In this document: one piece after another, positions 42,483 through 52,675 of the stretch | How positions within the stretch are numbered: the stretch's first letter is position 1 | How the letters are laid out: each line of letters starts with the position of its first letter | From: DASSUW01 sp963792385 | GTDB lineage: Bacteria > Actinomycetota > Thermoleophilia > Solirubrobacterales > Solirubrobacteraceae | Assembly (NCBI GenBank): GCA_963792385.1 | Contig: CAWBVZ010000011.1 | Coordinates: 1-64,000 of the forward strand | Direction of reading: 5' to 3' | DNA: 64,000 nt | Notes under the pieces: generated by a model | Told to the model about the DNA's origin: nothing | Seen by the model: only the letters and a program-made list of their open reading frames with translations | The model's database searches: none | Position numbers and translations under genes: made by a program

Positions 42483-43106
42483 GTGCGAAACGCACTCTCC
42501 CGCGCCCGACGGCGCGTCAGCTTCGCCAACGTAACGTCCGTCATGGCGCTGTTCGTCGCCCTCGGCGGCACCAGCTACGCCGCGATCACGCTCCCCTCGA
42601 ATAGTGTCGGCAAGTCCCAGATCCGCACGGCTGCGGTCGGGCAGAGCGAGGTCGCCTCGGAGGCGGTCGGCAATGGCGAGATTCGCTCCAACGCGGTCCG
42701 TCCCCCGGAGATTCAGACGAACGCCGTGGGCGCGTCCGAGATCCGGCCGAGCGCTATCGACAGCGATGAGCTGGCCGACAAGGGCATCGGTGCCGCCGAC
42801 CTGTCCGACGCCGCGAAGACCGCGGTGGCCGACATGAACGGCGTCACGTTCCGTGCCCGGGCGACCGGTGCCGGCGTGGCCAACGGCGGCAACGCGACCG
42901 CCATCGCCACAACGGGGACCGGCGAGTACACCGTGACGCTGAGCAAGGACGTCAGCGCGTGCCAGTACTCCGCGACGGTCGAGGCGCCGACTATCGGCTT
43001 CGCCACCGCCGCCATCTCACCCGAGACCACCAAGGTCCTCGTGAAGACCTACGACGCGGCCGGCGCCCTCGCCAACGCGCCGTTCCACCTGCTCATCGCC
43101 TGCTGA
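42483..43106 (+). CDS. Exported protein with ten-residue repeats
   Basis: A protein of 207 residues from GTG 42483. The leader RVSFANVTSVMALFVALGGT then SYAAITLP matches the leaders of the two surface proteins on the other strand. From residue 39 there are seven imperfect ten-residue repeats of the type A-V-G-x-S-E-I-x-x-x (AVGQSEVASE, AVGNGEIRSN, AVGASEIRPS). A beta-rich domain follows with two Cys, ANGGNATAIATTGTGEYTVT and NAPFHLLIAC at the end. The repeats should stack as a solenoid. The function is unknown. Confidence 0.78.
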   Translation: MRNALSRARRRVSFANVTSVMALFVALGGTSYAAITLPSNSVGKSQIRTAAVGQSEVASEAVGNGEIRSNAVRPPEIQTNAVGASEIRPSAIDSDELADKGIGAADLSDAAKTAVADMNGVTFRARATGAGVANGGNATAIATTGTGEYTVTLSKDVSACQYSATVEAPTIGFATAAISPETTKVLVKTYDAAGALANAPFHLLIAC

Positions 43107-43214
43107 GCTAACGCGTCAAACGGGGTGCCGCCATGGAAGGCGGCACCCCCGGCGGCGCGCCCGGCGACTCGACTCCGGACCCCCCAGCGCGTAGGCTCGG
43201 ATGGGAGCTCCGGA

Positions 43215-44573
43215 ATGTCCACTCGATCAACACGGCTTATCGCCGGCGAGGTCGTCGTCCTCGCGATCGCGTGCATCGTCGCCGCGATTGCCTCCACGCA
43301 GTCGATGTGGGAGCCGCCGGAGCTGTTCGTCGTGCTCCTGGTGCTCGCGATCGGGAGCGACTTCCTCGCGCTGCAGCACAAGGTGCAGCGGATCTCCGGC
43401 TCGTTCATCGCGATCGTGCTGGCGATGGCGCTACTCGGCGCGACGCCGGCCGTCGTGATCGCGGTGCTGTCGGTGCTCGTCGACCAGCTGCGGACCCACA
43501 ACCCGATTCCGCGATTCATCACGAACCTCGCGACGTGGGCGACGTTCCCGCTCGTCGGCGGCCTGCTGATCCACGCTTCGGCGAGCGCGCTGGACCTGCA
43601 GGAGGACGACCTGGGCTTCTCCCTGCTGATCCTCGGCGGCTTCTTCGTCGCCATCCTCATCAACTTCCTGGGGATCGCCGGCGACTACGTGTTCCACAGC
43701 CGCGGGTCGCTCATGTACGAGTTCCGGACGATCTTCGTGCCGGTGCTGCCGTCGCAGCTGGTCAGCGCGCTGCTGTGCGTGCTCGTCGCGGGCGTCTACG
43801 CCCGCAGCGGCTTCGCGGCGCTCGTGCTCCTGGTCATCGTCCTGGTCACGTTCCAGTACCTGCTGCGCGAGCTGCTGGTGTCACAGAACCGGGCCGAACG
43901 ATTGGCGGCGCTGCAGATCGGCGTGCTGACGGCGATGATCGAGACGCTCGCGCTACGGGACCGGATGACCGCGCGCCATTCGGCCGCGGTCGCGCGGTAT
44001 GCGCACGCGACGGCAGCGGCGATGGGCCGGCCGGCCGACGAGCTCGACCTCGTACATACGTCCGGCCTTCTGCACGACATCGGCAAGTTCGCGTTCCCCG
44101 ACTCGATTCTCCTGGCCGAGCAGCGCTTGACCGACGAGCAGTGGGACCTGGTCAAGCGCCATCCCGCCGACGGAGCGCGGATCGTGCGCCGCGTCGAGGG
44201 ATACGGGCCGGTGGCCGACGTCATCCTCAGCCATCACGAGCGGTGGGACGGATCGGGCTATCCCCGCAGCCTCGCCGGCGAGGAAATCCCACTGGCGGCC
44301 AGATTGATCGCCGTCGCCGACGCCTTCGACGTGATGACGGCGCGCGACTCCTACCGGCACCCGGTCACTCACGAGGAGGCGGTGGCGGAGCTGCGCCGGA
44401 ACTCGGGGACGCAGTTCGATCCGCAGGTCGTGGACGCGTTCACGGGCCTGCTCGCGTCGGAACACATCTCATTCCGCCACGCGGACGACGCCGACTTCGA
44501 CGCCGAGCTGGCACTTGAGCAAAAGATCCGCGAATACGCTCGCGGAAGCCGCCCGCTCATGTCCGGAGGCTAG
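43215..44573 (+). CDS. Membrane-bound HD-GYP domain phosphodiesterase
   Basis: A protein of 452 residues. Six to seven helices (residues 8-215) form a sensor part, followed by HD-GYP. The catalytic residues are complete: HSAAVARYAHATAAAMGRPA, the HD in GLLHDIGKFAFPDSILL, KRHPADGARIV, HHERWDGSGYPRSLAGEEIP and ADAFDVMTARDSYRHP. The GYP variant GSGYP is normal. It probably degrades c-di-GMP in response to a membrane signal. I chose ATG 43215 (gggagctcc upstream) since the longer N-terminus is low in complexity. Confidence 0.9.
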   Translation: MSTRSTRLIAGEVVVLAIACIVAAIASTQSMWEPPELFVVLLVLAIGSDFLALQHKVQRISGSFIAIVLAMALLGATPAVVIAVLSVLVDQLRTHNPIPRFITNLATWATFPLVGGLLIHASASALDLQEDDLGFSLLILGGFFVAILINFLGIAGDYVFHSRGSLMYEFRTIFVPVLPSQLVSALLCVLVAGVYARSGFAALVLLVIVLVTFQYLLRELLVSQNRAERLAALQIGVLTAMIETLALRDRMTARHSAAVARYAHATAAAMGRPADELDLVHTSGLLHDIGKFAFPDSILLAEQRLTDEQWDLVKRHPADGARIVRRVEGYGPVADVILSHHERWDGSGYPRSLAGEEIPLAARLIAVADAFDVMTARDSYRHPVTHEEAVAELRRNSGTQFDPQVVDAFTGLLASEHISFRHADDADFDAELALEQKIREYARGSRPLMSGG

Positions 44574-44749
44574 CGGCCGATACTTGGGGCATGCACCGGT
44601 GGCAGGTCAGTGCCGCCGGACAAAGTTGCTGCAAATGACCTACTTCTGGGGCGAGATCCCCACGTTATGAAAGGAATCTCTCATGGGCTTCAAGTACTAG
44701 ACGGCAGCATGGTTGGTGCCGCCCTCCTGATGGGGCTGCAGTAGGGAAA

Positions 44750-46348
44750 TCACGGGGTCGGCGCGGGCGTGGCCGTCGGCTCCGGAGCTGGCTCCGGTGT
44801 GGGTTCCGCCGTCGGAGCCGGAGTTGCATCCGGTGTTGGTGCCGGCTCGACGGGCTCGGGTGCAGGCGGCTTCCGCCGCCGCCGAGGACGGTCAGGTTCG
44901 ACGGTCTCGACAGGGTCGCTGCTCGGGGCCGGTTCGATGTGCGGCCGAGGCCGGCGACGGGGACGCTCACGCGTCCCGGGAACCGGCGGCGTCTCGCCGT
45001 CGGCGCGGCGACGGGCACGCACGCGCGGGCCGCGGCGACGCGGCGTCTCGCCGTCCGCCTCGCGACGCTCCTGCCGCGCCGCAGCCCTGCGGCGCTGAAG
45101 GCGCACGCGCTGCTGCACGGTCAGCGGCGGCAGCCCGGCCGCGACGCGTCTCGCGCGCCGCAGCGCGGCACGCCGCGCGCGTGGGCCGCCGGCGTGACGC
45201 CGCAGGGCTCGCCGGAGCCGGCGGTGATGGCGCAGAGCACGTCGCAGCGCGCGACGGCGCGCGCCTGGCCGATGCCGGACGGACGCAGCGCCTAGCGACG
45301 CGCCGGCGGTCGTGACCGTGCGCGCGACAGGCACCTCCGGCGCCGGCGCCTGGCGCTGCGTGGCCGGCTGGGGGGTAGCTAGCGCGACAGTCAACGCCGC
45401 CGCGCGCACCGGTTCGCGGTGCTGCACGGCCTCGACGGCGGCAACGCCGCCGCTCACGCCCGCCGTCGCCACCACGGCAGACACGGCAACCTTGGCAACG
45501 ACCGCCTTGACGGCGAAACCGCCGGCCACGACGGCAACGCCGCCGCCGCCCGCAGCCGCGGCGGCCCCGCTGCCACCGGCACCGGCGAGCACCGCCGCCT
45601 TCAGGCCCGCGGTCGGTGCGACCGGGAGGATCGCGGCCAGGCCGGTGCGCTGGCGGGCGACGGCCTGCCGGTAGGTATCGCACGGCTCGCACTGGCGCAG
45701 GTGGCGGCGCAGCGGTCCGCGCCGGAGCGCGCCGCCACGCGCCGCCTCGAGCTGCACGCGGATCTCGTCGCACGGCGTCGCGCGGGCGTCGCGCTCGGCG
45801 ATCAGCGCCGTGCGCGCCTGGAACACCAGCGCCTTCACCTTCTCCGGCGGGCATCCGATCACGGTCGCGATCTCCGGATGGCTGAGGTCTCCGAGCTCGA
45901 ACAGGACCAGCGCCCCGCGCTGGTCTTCCGGCAACCCGGCGAGATCAGCCACCAGCTCGCGCAGGTCGGCGCGGCGCCCGACGTCCTCCGCCAGCCCGTC
46001 GTACGACGGTTCGATCTCGTCCGACGCGATCGCGGCGTCGCGGCGCGCCGCCAGCAGCGTGCGGCAACGGTTGCGGGCGATCGCGAACAGCCACGGCCGC
46101 ACCGAGTCCGGTGGCCGGCCCTCGCGCAGCGCGCGGTGTGCGCGCAGGAACGTCTGCTGGAGCGCGTCCTCGCCGTCCTCGCGGTTGCCGACCATGTGCC
46201 GGCAGAACGCGAGCAGCGAAGCGTGATGGCGGTCGTAAAGGACCTCGAACGCGGCAACGTCACCGCTCCGCACGAGCGCCGCGAGGCGCTCGTCGTCGAG
46301 GCGCTGGAGACGGCCGGATGCGGAGCGATTCTCTAGGGAAGGCTTCAA
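44750..46348 (-). CDS. ECF sigma factor with zinc-finger-like, membrane and Pro-rich C-terminal extension
   Basis: Residues 15-195 are an ECF sigma: region 2 (AFEVLYDRHHASLLAFCRHM, VGNREDGEDALQQTFLRAHR) and region 4 (LPEDQRGALVLFELGDLSHP, EIATVIGCPPEKVKALVFQA). Then comes LRRHLRQCEPCDTYRQAVAR, whose H-x3-C-x2-C pattern resembles anti-sigma zinc fingers. An Ala/Gly-rich hydrophobic stretch (about 265-310) follows, possibly a membrane span, then an Arg-rich and a Pro/Thr-rich tail (about 200 residues). The start is a TTG at 46348. The Arg-rich part (about 370-460) may hide a frame error. The fusion of sigma with anti-sigma-like parts is uncommon. Confidence 0.72.
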   Translation of the reverse strand: MKPSLENRSASGRLQRLDDERLAALVRSGDVAAFEVLYDRHHASLLAFCRHMVGNREDGEDALQQTFLRAHRALREGRPPDSVRPWLFAIARNRCRTLLAARRDAAIASDEIEPSYDGLAEDVGRRADLRELVADLAGLPEDQRGALVLFELGDLSHPEIATVIGCPPEKVKALVFQARTALIAERDARATPCDEIRVQLEAARGGALRRGPLRRHLRQCEPCDTYRQAVARQRTGLAAILPVAPTAGLKAAVLAGAGGSGAAAAAGGGGVAVVAGGFAVKAVVAKVAVSAVVATAGVSGGVAAVEAVQHREPVRAAALTVALATPQPATQRQAPAPEVPVARTVTTAGASLGAASVRHRPGARRRALRRALRHHRRLRRALRRHAGGPRARRAALRRARRVAAGLPPLTVQQRVRLQRRRAAARQERREADGETPRRRGPRVRARRRADGETPPVPGTRERPRRRPRPHIEPAPSSDPVETVEPDRPRRRRKPPAPEPVEPAPTPDATPAPTAEPTPEPAPEPTATPAPTP

Positions 46349-46415
46349 GCCTCACAGGACGCCCCCGCATTGCCAGATATTCCGCCGCACTCGGGTGACC
46401 CAGACCCATGGCGGC

Positions 46416-46667
46416 TCACATGTCCGGCTGCATGAGGTCTTGCTCCACGAGCGAGCGCTTGGGCGCTGCGTCCCGGTGGTGCAGGCCGATCAGGATCGCG
46501 ATGATGCCGTCGGCGTGGGGCTGCGTGTGTGAGGCGGGCGCTGTGACGCCCATCTCGTTGTCGTACGCGTCGCCGGAGAACACGGAGGTGCTCGCCTGTG
46601 CGGGAGCGCTGGACACAGCGACGCCGGACGTGACGAGCGCGGCGATCAGGAGCTTCTTGCTGAACAT
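46416..46667 (-). CDS. Small secreted protein sharing the leader of the divergent esterase
   Basis: A protein of 83 residues from ATG 46667. The signal peptide (MFSKKLLIAALVTSGVAVSS, ending AQAS) is followed by about 55 residues with DAYDNEMGVTAPASHTQPHA and IIAILIGLHHRDAAPKRSL. No family is recognised. The Shine-Dalgarno gaaggga and the first 17 coding bases are identical to those of the esterase gene on the other strand. Confidence 0.6.
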   Translation of the reverse strand: MFSKKLLIAALVTSGVAVSSAPAQASTSVFSGDAYDNEMGVTAPASHTQPHADGIIAILIGLHHRDAAPKRSLVEQDLMQPDM

Positions 46668-46830
46668 GAGGGTTCCCTTCGTGCCGGGGGGTGGGCGGTC
46701 GATACGGATGACCCGCCGGCACGCGTCGAGGTTGGCCACTTGCAACCGGCCAACCCGAATCGCGATCGCGGGGTCTTCCTGGCGACAAGCGACCGCCTAC
46801 GAAGGGACCCACCATGTTCAGCAAGAAGCT
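46650..46830. repeat. Inverted duplication of a leader and signal-peptide start
   Basis: Read outward from the centre near 46742, both strands show GGCCAACC, CGGGTC, CGAC, ACGAAGGGA and finally ATGTTCAGCAAGAAGCT at matching spacings (minus ending near 46651, plus ending near 46830). The centre holds gttggcc (46731-46737) and ggccaac (46748-46754) as inverted repeats. Confidence 0.75.
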
Positions 46831-47836
46831 GGCCGCTGCCGCCGCAGTGGTCGCGGCAACCGCAGTTGCCGCGCCGGCGGCGCAGGCTGGCGAGCGTCCG
46901 CTCCCGCCCGGCGCCTGCGTCACCCACGGCGCCGCCGGCCTCGCGTACGACGTCGGCGTCAACTGCCGCACCGTTGAGCACGACGGCATCGACCGCCGCT
47001 ACATCGTCTACGTCCCGCATCATCCGACCCCGGCCGCCGGCGCACCGGTCGTGCTGATGTTCCATGGCAGCTCGGGTACCGGCGAGCAGTTCCTCAAGAT
47101 CTCCGGCTGGCGCGAGCAGGCCGAGCGCACCGGCCTGGTCGCCGTCTTCCCGACCGGCCTGCGCTACCGCGTCACGGAGAGCGGCAGGCGGAGCACGAAG
47201 TGGAACGAGTTCGGCCTCGCCGGCAAGGTCGACCTCGACGAGCGGCCGCGCGGCTATCCCGAGGATTCGCCGATGCCCGCCGACGACGTCGGCTTCGTCG
47301 ACGCGATCATGGCCGACGTCGGCGCGCAGTTGCCGATCGACCGCCACCGCGTGTACGCCTCCGGCTTCTCCAACGGGGCGAGCTTCACCGCCCGCCTGAG
47401 CCTCGAGCGCTCGAACCGGATCGCGGCCGCCGGGTACTCCGCCGGCGGGCTGCTGGAGGCACAGGACGCGCCGGACCGGGCGGTCCCGACGTACGTCAGC
47501 CTCGGCACCCGCGACGACCGCGTGCTCGACGGCACCGGGCTGACCGAGCTGCCGCTGAACCCGGTCGAGATCCTCACGTCACGCGTCGTCACGCCGCTCA
47601 TCCGCGCGAACCTCACGACGTTCGGCCTCGACGAGAACCAGTTCGGCACGATCGCTCGCCCGCGCTCGACGACGCTGCGCTGGCCCGCCACCGGAAGCGG
47701 TCCCGGCGGCGCGGTGTTCCAGTTCGGGATGCTCGCCGGCGTCCAGCACAAGTACCCCAACGGCCACAACAACCCGGCGGGCTTCAAAGCGGCCCCCGAG
47801 TTCTGGGACTTCTTCGAGAACCACCCGCTGCCGTAG
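46814..47836 (+). CDS. Secreted esterase of the PHB depolymerase / LpqC family
   Basis: A protein of 340 residues with a Sec signal (1-25, AQAG). The alpha/beta hydrolase core has the oxyanion region PVVLMFHGSSGTGEQFLKIS, the strand LVAVFPTGLRY, and the nucleophile elbow YASGFSNGASF (Ser in G-x-S as GFSNG). A late His lies in GMLAGVQHKYPNGHNN. Family members are PHB depolymerases, feruloyl or acetylxylan esterases. The enzyme is likely extracellular; the polymer is unknown. The Shine-Dalgarno gaaggga precedes the ATG. Confidence 0.87.
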   Translation: MFSKKLAAAAAVVAATAVAAPAAQAGERPLPPGACVTHGAAGLAYDVGVNCRTVEHDGIDRRYIVYVPHHPTPAAGAPVVLMFHGSSGTGEQFLKISGWREQAERTGLVAVFPTGLRYRVTESGRRSTKWNEFGLAGKVDLDERPRGYPEDSPMPADDVGFVDAIMADVGAQLPIDRHRVYASGFSNGASFTARLSLERSNRIAAAGYSAGGLLEAQDAPDRAVPTYVSLGTRDDRVLDGTGLTELPLNPVEILTSRVVTPLIRANLTTFGLDENQFGTIARPRSTTLRWPATGSGPGGAVFQFGMLAGVQHKYPNGHNNPAGFKAAPEFWDFFENHPLP

Positions 47837-47925
47837 GTGTAATCTGGCTGACAGGAAGGGAGAACGAGGTAGACAACGCAGAGATCGCCAGGCCGAGCGC
47901 TACAGGCGCTCGGCTCCGGCGCGCG

Positions 47926-49607
47926 TTGTGGCCGATCGGGCTCTTCGCCTCGTTCCTGTCGTTCGTGCCGGTGCTGTCCGGCGACGCGTCGGGTGCGGCG
48001 GTGATCGTGTTCCGCCTCACGGCGCTGTCCTTCATCGTGAGCGGCCTGATCGCCTGGCAGCGCCGGCCGGGCAACCGCGTCGGTGCGTTGATGGTCGCGA
48101 CCGGATTCGGCGTCCTCGTCAACCCGCTCCTGAGCCAGGTTGAGTGGTCGCCCGTTCAGACGCTCGGCGTCCTCGCCCAGGACTGGTGGACGATCGTCTT
48201 CGTCGTCCTGCTGCTCGTGTTCCCGCACGGTCGCCGGCTCCACGGCCGGCTCGACTGGCTGGTCGTCGCCTTCGCGATTCCCGTCGCCCTGCTCCAGCCG
48301 GTGTGGCTCATGTTCGCCGACGAGGAAGGGCTCGTGAACGACCTCCTTGTGTCGCCGAACGCGGGCGTGGCCGACGTGATCGACAAGGCCCAGCGGGCGA
48401 CGCTGCTGGCTGCGACCTTCTCGCTGTTCGTGATCCTCGCGTTGCGATGGTGGAGGGCATCGCCACCGATGCGCCGCGTCCTGCTCCCGACGCTCGCCGG
48501 CGGCGCGACGATGCTCTCGTTCGCCGGGATGCTCACCGCCGACCTGATCGCAGGCGGCCGATCGGAGACCATCCTCCTGATCACGTTGTGCGTCTTCGCG
48601 ACGGTGCCGCTGGCGTTCCTGGCCGGCCTGCTGCGCTCGCGGCTCGCACGCGTCGCCGTCGGCGGGCTCTTGGTCGAGCTGCGCGACACGACGTCGCCCA
48701 CCGCACTACGGGACGCACTGGCGTCGACGCTCGGCGATCCGTCGCTGACGCTCCTGTACTGGCTGCCGGAGTACAACGCGTGGGCCGACGCCGACGGCCG
48801 GCGCGCCGAGCTGCCTCTGAACGGCGACGGCCGCGCGACGAAGCTCGTCGAACGTGGTGGCGAGCACGTCGCCGCGCTGATCCACGATGAGTCGCTGCTC
48901 GACGAGCCGGAGCTGATCGAGGCCGCCTGCGCGGTCGCCGCGATCGCCCTCGAGAACGCGCGGCTGCATGCCGACCTGAAGGCGCGCCTGGACGAGCTGC
49001 GCGCATCGCGCGCGCGGATCGTCGAGACCGGCGACATCGAGCGCCGGCGGCTGGAGCGCAACCTGCACGACGGGGCGCAGCAGCGGCTGGTCGCGCTCGC
49101 GCTGTCGCTCGGCATGGCCGAGTCGCGCGTGAGAGCCGATCCCGAGCTCGTCGAGAACCTGCTCGCCGAGGCCAAGCAGGAGCTGACGCTCGGGCTCGGC
49201 GAGCTGCGCGAGCTGGCCCGCGGCATCCACCCCGGCGTGCTCAGCGACCATGGGCTGGAGGTCGCGCTCGAGTCGCTCGCGGCGCGCGCGACGGTCCCCG
49301 TCCAGCTCGAGATCGGCCTTCCCACGCGCCCGCCGGAGCCGGTCGAGGTGGCCGCCTACTTCTTCGTCAGCGAGTCGCTCGCGAACGTCGCGAAGTACGC
49401 GCAGGCGTCGCGCGCGACCGTCCGGATCGGGCGCGAGAACGGCCACCTGCTGGTCGAGGTCGAGGACGACGGCATCGGCGGCGCCGACGACACGCTCGGC
49501 TCCGGCATCCGTGGTCTCGCCGACCGCGTCGAGACGCTCGGCGGGCGTCTGCTCGTGCTGAGCCCCGCCGGCGGCGGTACGCGGATCAGCGCCGAGATCC
49601 CCTGTGA

Positions 49608-49611
<4 letters not shown>
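47926..49611 (+). CDS. Sensor histidine kinase (NarX/DesK type), second orphan copy
   Basis: A protein of about 561 residues with the same order as the kinase at 22.7-24.4 kb: membrane helices, GAF-like part (TALRDALASTLGDPSLTLLY), coiled-coil, His box (RRRLERNLHDGAQQRLVALA) and HATPase (SESLANVAKYAQA, EDDGIGGADD, GSGIRGLADRVETLGGRLL). The start is not clear. TTG 47926 gives a natural membrane start, while a site with gggag points to a GTA codon at 47869, which is not a normal start. No response regulator is adjacent. The end overlaps the malic enzyme gene. Confidence 0.88.
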
Positions 49612-51062
<1,451 letters not shown>

Positions 51063-51119
51063 GTGCGATTCCTCAGTTTGTCCTGGGAGATGAGATTCTT
51101 TGGGTAGTCGTTAATTGCT

Positions 51120-51602
51120 ATGTCATCAGACGATCCCACTCGCCGCCTGCGACCTACCGAACCGGTTGCGTACGGCGACGCCGAGGAGCTGCTGTTCCGC
51201 GAGGACGTGCGCGACCGGCTGCGGTCGCTGACGACCGCCGTCGTGATGCTCGCCGTGCTCGCCGTCGCGGCGCTCGGCATCGCCATCTGGGCGCTACTGG
51301 ACAACCAAGACAGCGGCAACACGCAGCCCGCGAGCGCGTCCCAGGTGAGCGCGCTCGAGAACCAGGTCAACGACCTCGAAGCCGAGGTGAAGAACTCGGC
51401 TTCGAAGAATGACCTGCAGCAGCTGAGCAAGCGCGAGCAGGAGCTCGCCGCCAAGGTCGACGAGCTCGACAAGCAGACGACGCAGACGGCCGACGACGTC
51501 GGCACGGTCTCGAAGGACGTCGAGACGCTGCAGCAGGACGTCGAGGATCTGCAGGGTCGCGTGGACGCGCTCGAGCAGGGCGCAGCGGCGCCGCCGCCGT
51601 AG
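51120..51602 (+). CDS. Single-pass membrane protein with coiled-coil
   Basis: A protein of 160 residues: a cytoplasmic N-terminus, a membrane helix TAVVMLAVLAVAALGIAIWA (residues 41-60) and then a long coiled-coil with heptads (VSALENQVNDLEAEVKN, KREQELAAKVDELDK, VETLQQDVEDLQGRVDALEQ). The end is Pro-rich. The form suggests an oligomeric anchor or spacer at the cell envelope. No family assignment. It is divergent from the malic enzyme gene. Confidence 0.72.
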   Translation: MSSDDPTRRLRPTEPVAYGDAEELLFREDVRDRLRSLTTAVVMLAVLAVAALGIAIWALLDNQDSGNTQPASASQVSALENQVNDLEAEVKNSASKNDLQQLSKREQELAAKVDELDKQTTQTADDVGTVSKDVETLQQDVEDLQGRVDALEQGAAAPPP

Positions 51603-51634
51603 GAAGCCGCCGTAGGCGGGTTTAGGGTTGTGCG

Positions 51635-52289
51635 ATGAGCGCTTCTGAGCAGCCTCCCGGCCCGCCTTCTGAAGGACCCCCGCCGCCGCCCGTGGCCCAG
51701 CAGTTCGACTTGCCGGCACCGCCGGACTACCCGGCGCGCGTGGAGATCGACTACACGCCGGAGCTGAACCGCTGGCTGCCGCTGGTCAAGTGGCTGCTGG
51801 TGATCCCGCACCTCTTCGCTCTGTTCTTCGTGGGCATCGGCGCGTTCTTCGTGGGCATCTGGGCGTTCTTCGCCGTGCTCTTCACGGGTCGGTGGCCGCA
51901 GGGCGCCTTCGACTACCTCCTCGGGACGTTCAGGTGGGCGTACCGCGTCGTCGTCTACATGCACCTGATGGTCGATCCGTACCCGCCGTTCTCGATGGCC
52001 GACGACCCGAACTACCCGGTGCGCGTCCACATCGACTATCCGGAGCACATCGACAACTGGCGGCCGCTCGTGCAGTGGCTGCTCGCGATCCCGTATCTGA
52101 TCGTCGCCTCGGTGCTCCTATGGCTGACCGGCGTCCTCGGGATCATCGCCTTCTTCACGATCCTCTTCACGAAGCAGATCCCGCGCGGCGTCTTCGACCT
52201 CATGGTGCCCGGCCTGCGGTGGCAAGGTCCGCGGGAACAGCTACGCGTACTTCCTCACGGACCGCTATCCGCCGTTCACCTGGGAATAG
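51635..52289 (+). pseudogene. DUF4389 family membrane protein, one frameshift near the end
   Basis: The family has two similar halves, each with 'PxRVxIDYPExxNRWLPLVKW' and membrane helices. Here: ARVEIDYTPELNRWLPLVKW, then VRVHIDYPEHIDNWRPLVQW. Helices follow each. Near 52225 a one-base shift occurs; the correct frame reads VRGNSYAYFLTDRYPPFTWE and stops at TAG 52287-52289. The restored length is about 217 residues. The function is unknown. The Pro-rich N-terminus (about 30 residues) is typical. Confidence 0.82.
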
Positions 52290-52318
52290 ATGACGCATGA
52301 GAGGCGTCCTTGTCTCTC

Positions 52319-52675
52319 ATGCCCATCTATGACGACATCGGCGGCCGTCCGGCCGTCGCAGAAACCGTGGAGCGGTTCTACGACCGTGTCCTTTCCGATC
52401 CCGACCTCGCCCCGTACTTCGCCGACACCGACATGCCGAAGCAGAAGGCGCACCTGCGGGCGTTCATCGCCGCCGCGCTCGGCGGCCCCGATATCTACAA
52501 GGGCCGCGACATGCGCGCCGCGCATGCGGCCGTGAAGGTCACGCACGATGCGTTCGACCGCGTCGTCCGCCACCTCGTGGCGACGCTCGACCAGCTCGCG
52601 GTTCCGATGCACCAGATCGAGGCGATCGGCGCGCGGCTCGCGCCGCTGAAGACGCAGATCGCTCCCGTCAGCTAG
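52319..52675 (+). CDS. glbN: Group I truncated hemoglobin (trHbN)
   Basis: A protein of 118 residues with the 2-on-2 globin fold. The B/C region reads AVAETVERFYDRVLSDPDLA, PYFADTDMPKQKAHLRAFIA (Phe and Gln/Lys distal side), GGPDIYKGRDMRAAHA, then the proximal His in the F helix region AVKVTHDAFDRVVRHL. Group I members bind O2 and detoxify nitric oxide. I chose ATG 52319; a TTG at 52310 would add three residues. Its end overlaps the SGNH gene on the other strand by eight bases. Confidence 0.9.
   Translation: MPIYDDIGGRPAVAETVERFYDRVLSDPDLAPYFADTDMPKQKAHLRAFIAAALGGPDIYKGRDMRAAHAAVKVTHDAFDRVVRHLVATLDQLAVPMHQIEAIGARLAPLKTQIAPVS

Noticed and set aside
44667..44744. A 25-residue ORF (MKGISHGLQ...) or a five-residue MGFKY ORF between two genes
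   Set aside because: A ribosome site is present only for the very short one, and nothing else supports translation.
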